A stretch of DNA of 64,000 nt, from contig NZ_JQNL01000001.1 in the NCBI RefSeq assembly GCF_000745235.1, positions 2,170,001 to 2,234,000 of the forward strand, given 5' to 3'. How positions within the stretch are numbered: the stretch's first letter is position 1; every line of letters starts with the position of its first letter. Below the pieces are notes generated by a model. The model did no database searches and was not told where the DNA came from. It saw nothing but the letters and a program-made list of their open reading frames with translations. This document shows positions 62,607-64,000 of the stretch, piece after piece. The translations under genes and the position numbers were made by a program. This DNA is from Luteibacter mycovicinus (GTDB lineage: Bacteria; Pseudomonadota; Gammaproteobacteria; Xanthomonadales; Rhodanobacteraceae).

Positions 62607-64000
62607 TTAAACGTGAGCCGTAACCGCCTCTTCATTTCTACCGTCCACGTCGGATTCAGTATCCAATTGAATAATTCGATCAGCCGTGCGAATAGTTTCC
62701 TGTCGATGAGCGATCATCACGCGAGTGATGCTAAGCGAGCGAATGGCCTCGCTCACCAACGACTCCGAGTAAGCATCCAGGTGGCTAGTCGCCTCGTCCA
62801 GCAACAAAAGTCTCGGCTCGCGGTACAAAGCCCTCGCAAGCATGAGTCTCTGTTTCTGGCCACCAGAAAGGGCCGCGCCTAGGTTCCCCACCACGGTTCG
62901 GTAGCCCATCGGCATGGCGAGTATGTCGTCGTGGATCAAAGCCGCGCTCGCCGCTCGATAGATCCGATCACGCTCAGGCGCAGGATCACCGAAGGTAATA
63001 TTATCCTCAAGGGCACCGGACATCAGTGAGTCCTCCTGCATGACAGCGGCCATGCAGTGGCGATAGCGCGACATGCCGAGCTTCAGGATTGGAACCCCTC
63101 CGTAAAGCACTTCCCCACTGGTCGGCTGGATGAGACCTGTTAACAACTTCACAAGCGTGGTCTTCCCGCATCCAGATCTCCCTACAATAGCGACAGACTC
63201 TCCCGGATTGATATCGAACGAGACGTTCTCGATAACCCATGGGCTAGCTTCGTCATAGCGAAAATATAGGTTTCGGACGCTTAGGCGTGGAAGAAGATCC
63301 GGGCCATCCCATTGCTCCTCATAGCCCGGCTCGACAGGTGACGAAACGATATCCGACAGACGAGAGAGGTGTAGCCCGAGCATCCTGATTTCGACCACTT
63401 TGTCCGCAAGGCCCGCGCCACGCGATATGAACTGGTCCGAGTAGGCGGCGAAGGCGATCATCATACCGACAGTGATCGCACCATCCAGCACCTGGATCGT
63501 CGCCAGCCACACCAGAACGACGCGGCCCAAGCCTTGCACGCATTGACTGAGTATGGTGAACAACGACGTTATCTTCTGCGCGGATAGATCGCTGTTTGCC
63601 AGATCTGTTACCGTCTCGATATAGCGTGAAGATCGACTCCCCTGCTGGCTCGCAAGTTTGATCGTAGCCACATTCCTGATTGCCTCAAGGATCTCGCTCT
63701 GCAGGTGCGCCGAGCTATTTATTTGCTCTTCGTTGGCCCTTCTTAAGGGCCAGAAGAAAATCGCTCTGAGAATCACATAGACGGACAGAACCGCCACAGA
63801 AACAAGCAATAGACGTACGTTATAGATGCCCATGAGAATCAGTGTTGCCATGGACATGATTCCGTCGATAACCGTTCCTACAAATTGCGACGTCAGCGTC
63901 TTCTGAATCGTCTGAGATGCGCCAAGCCGCGAGACGATGTCGCCCATGTGCCTTTTTTCGTACCAGTCGTATGGCAGCTTAAGGAGCCGCGAGAAGAAGT
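62607..64000 (-). CDS. Peptidase-ABC bacteriocin exporter family, 3' part
   Basis: 464 residues visible, continuing beyond the window: the first residues FFSRLLKLPYDWYEKRHMGD precede the apparent ATG at 63947, so that is an internal Met. A five-helix ABC membrane domain with DIVSRLGASQTIQKTLTSQF resembles CvaB/RaxB-type exporters with an N-terminal C39 peptidase (outside the window). The ATPase has Walker A GRSGCGKTT, LSGGQKQRL, Walker B LLLLDEATSHLD and IAHRQE. DNA is AT-richer than neighbours, indicating acquisition. Likely exports a double-glycine-type peptide. Confidence 0.85.
   Translation of the reverse strand, partial: FFSRLLKLPYDWYEKRHMGDIVSRLGASQTIQKTLTSQFVGTVIDGIMSMATLILMGIYNVRLLLVSVAVLSVYVILRAIFFWPLRRANEEQINSSAHLQSEILEAIRNVATIKLASQQGSRSSRYIETVTDLANSDLSAQKITSLFTILSQCVQGLGRVVLVWLATIQVLDGAITVGMMIAFAAYSDQFISRGAGLADKVVEIRMLGLHLSRLSDIVSSPVEPGYEEQWDGPDLLPRLSVRNLYFRYDEASPWVIENVSFDINPGESVAIVGRSGCGKTTLVKLLTGLIQPTSGEVLYGGVPILKLGMSRYRHCMAAVMQEDSLMSGALEDNITFGDPAPERDRIYRAASAALIHDDILAMPMGYRTVVGNLGAALSGGQKQRLMLARALYREPRLLLLDEATSHLDAYSESLVSEAIRSLSITRVMIAHRQETIRTADRIIQLDTESDVDGRNEEAVTAHV

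Overview
The window is a high-GC gammaproteobacterial chromosome segment. The gene content (several TonB-dependent receptors, a DUF3649/PepSY/DUF3325 iron cassette, a membrane-bound gluconate-type dehydrogenase, many regulator/oxidoreductase divergons, a giant autotransporter) suggests a Xanthomonadales member of the Luteibacter/Dyella/Rhodanobacter type. That placement is inference from content, not a search. I see no rRNA, tRNA, CRISPR array, insertion sequence or prophage.

Layout. 0-6 kb: a GH43 glycosidase and a Fur-box-preceded siderophore receptor on the minus strand, separated by two plus-strand DJ-1-type genes; the inserted pair is flanked by a near-identical direct repeat of about 60 bp. 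5.8-11.4 kb: an exported RHS toxin whose tip looks like a permuted papain-fold hydrolase, an overlapping membrane-protein gene (probable immunity), and a graveyard of older RHS and tip remnants. 12-16.3 kb: a second siderophore receptor translationally coupled to three inner-membrane iron-uptake genes. 16.4-20.6 kb: an M24 peptidase, a secreted esterase with a low-complexity secreted partner, and an OmpR/EnvZ-type two-component pair.

20.7-37.1 kb is a run of small redox modules, most with a dedicated regulator: HxlR/old yellow enzyme, nitronate monooxygenase, AraC/SDR, LysR/quinone reductase, and a TetR regulon (SDR-DUF1330 on one side; DJ-1-ALDH-hydrolase-SDR on the other) with the same 15-bp operator at both promoters. 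Embedded in it (23.9-27.8 kb) is a three-subunit periplasmic gluconate 2-dehydrogenase-type enzyme. 37.2-48.8 kb: a secreted hypothetical protein, a REP pair, a TolC-type channel and a 3081-residue autotransporter with 23 recognisable passenger repeats. 49.4-52.6 kb: pirin, amine oxidase, ArsC-like and NAD(P)-binding proteins.

52.8-61.7 kb holds a sugar-acid locus. A GntR repressor is divergent from a dehydrogenase / RraA-like / PfkB kinase / MFS operon, and an identical 17-bp operator precedes a periplasmic MRJP-like protein and an OprB-type porin. With the gluconate dehydrogenase at 24-27 kb this could form a route resembling 2-ketogluconate (kgu) catabolism: periplasmic oxidation, uptake, phosphorylation, reduction. 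This is the best-supported whole-system hypothesis here, but the substrate is inferred. The window closes with a TetR regulator and the 3' part of a bacteriocin-exporter-type ABC transporter in AT-richer DNA.
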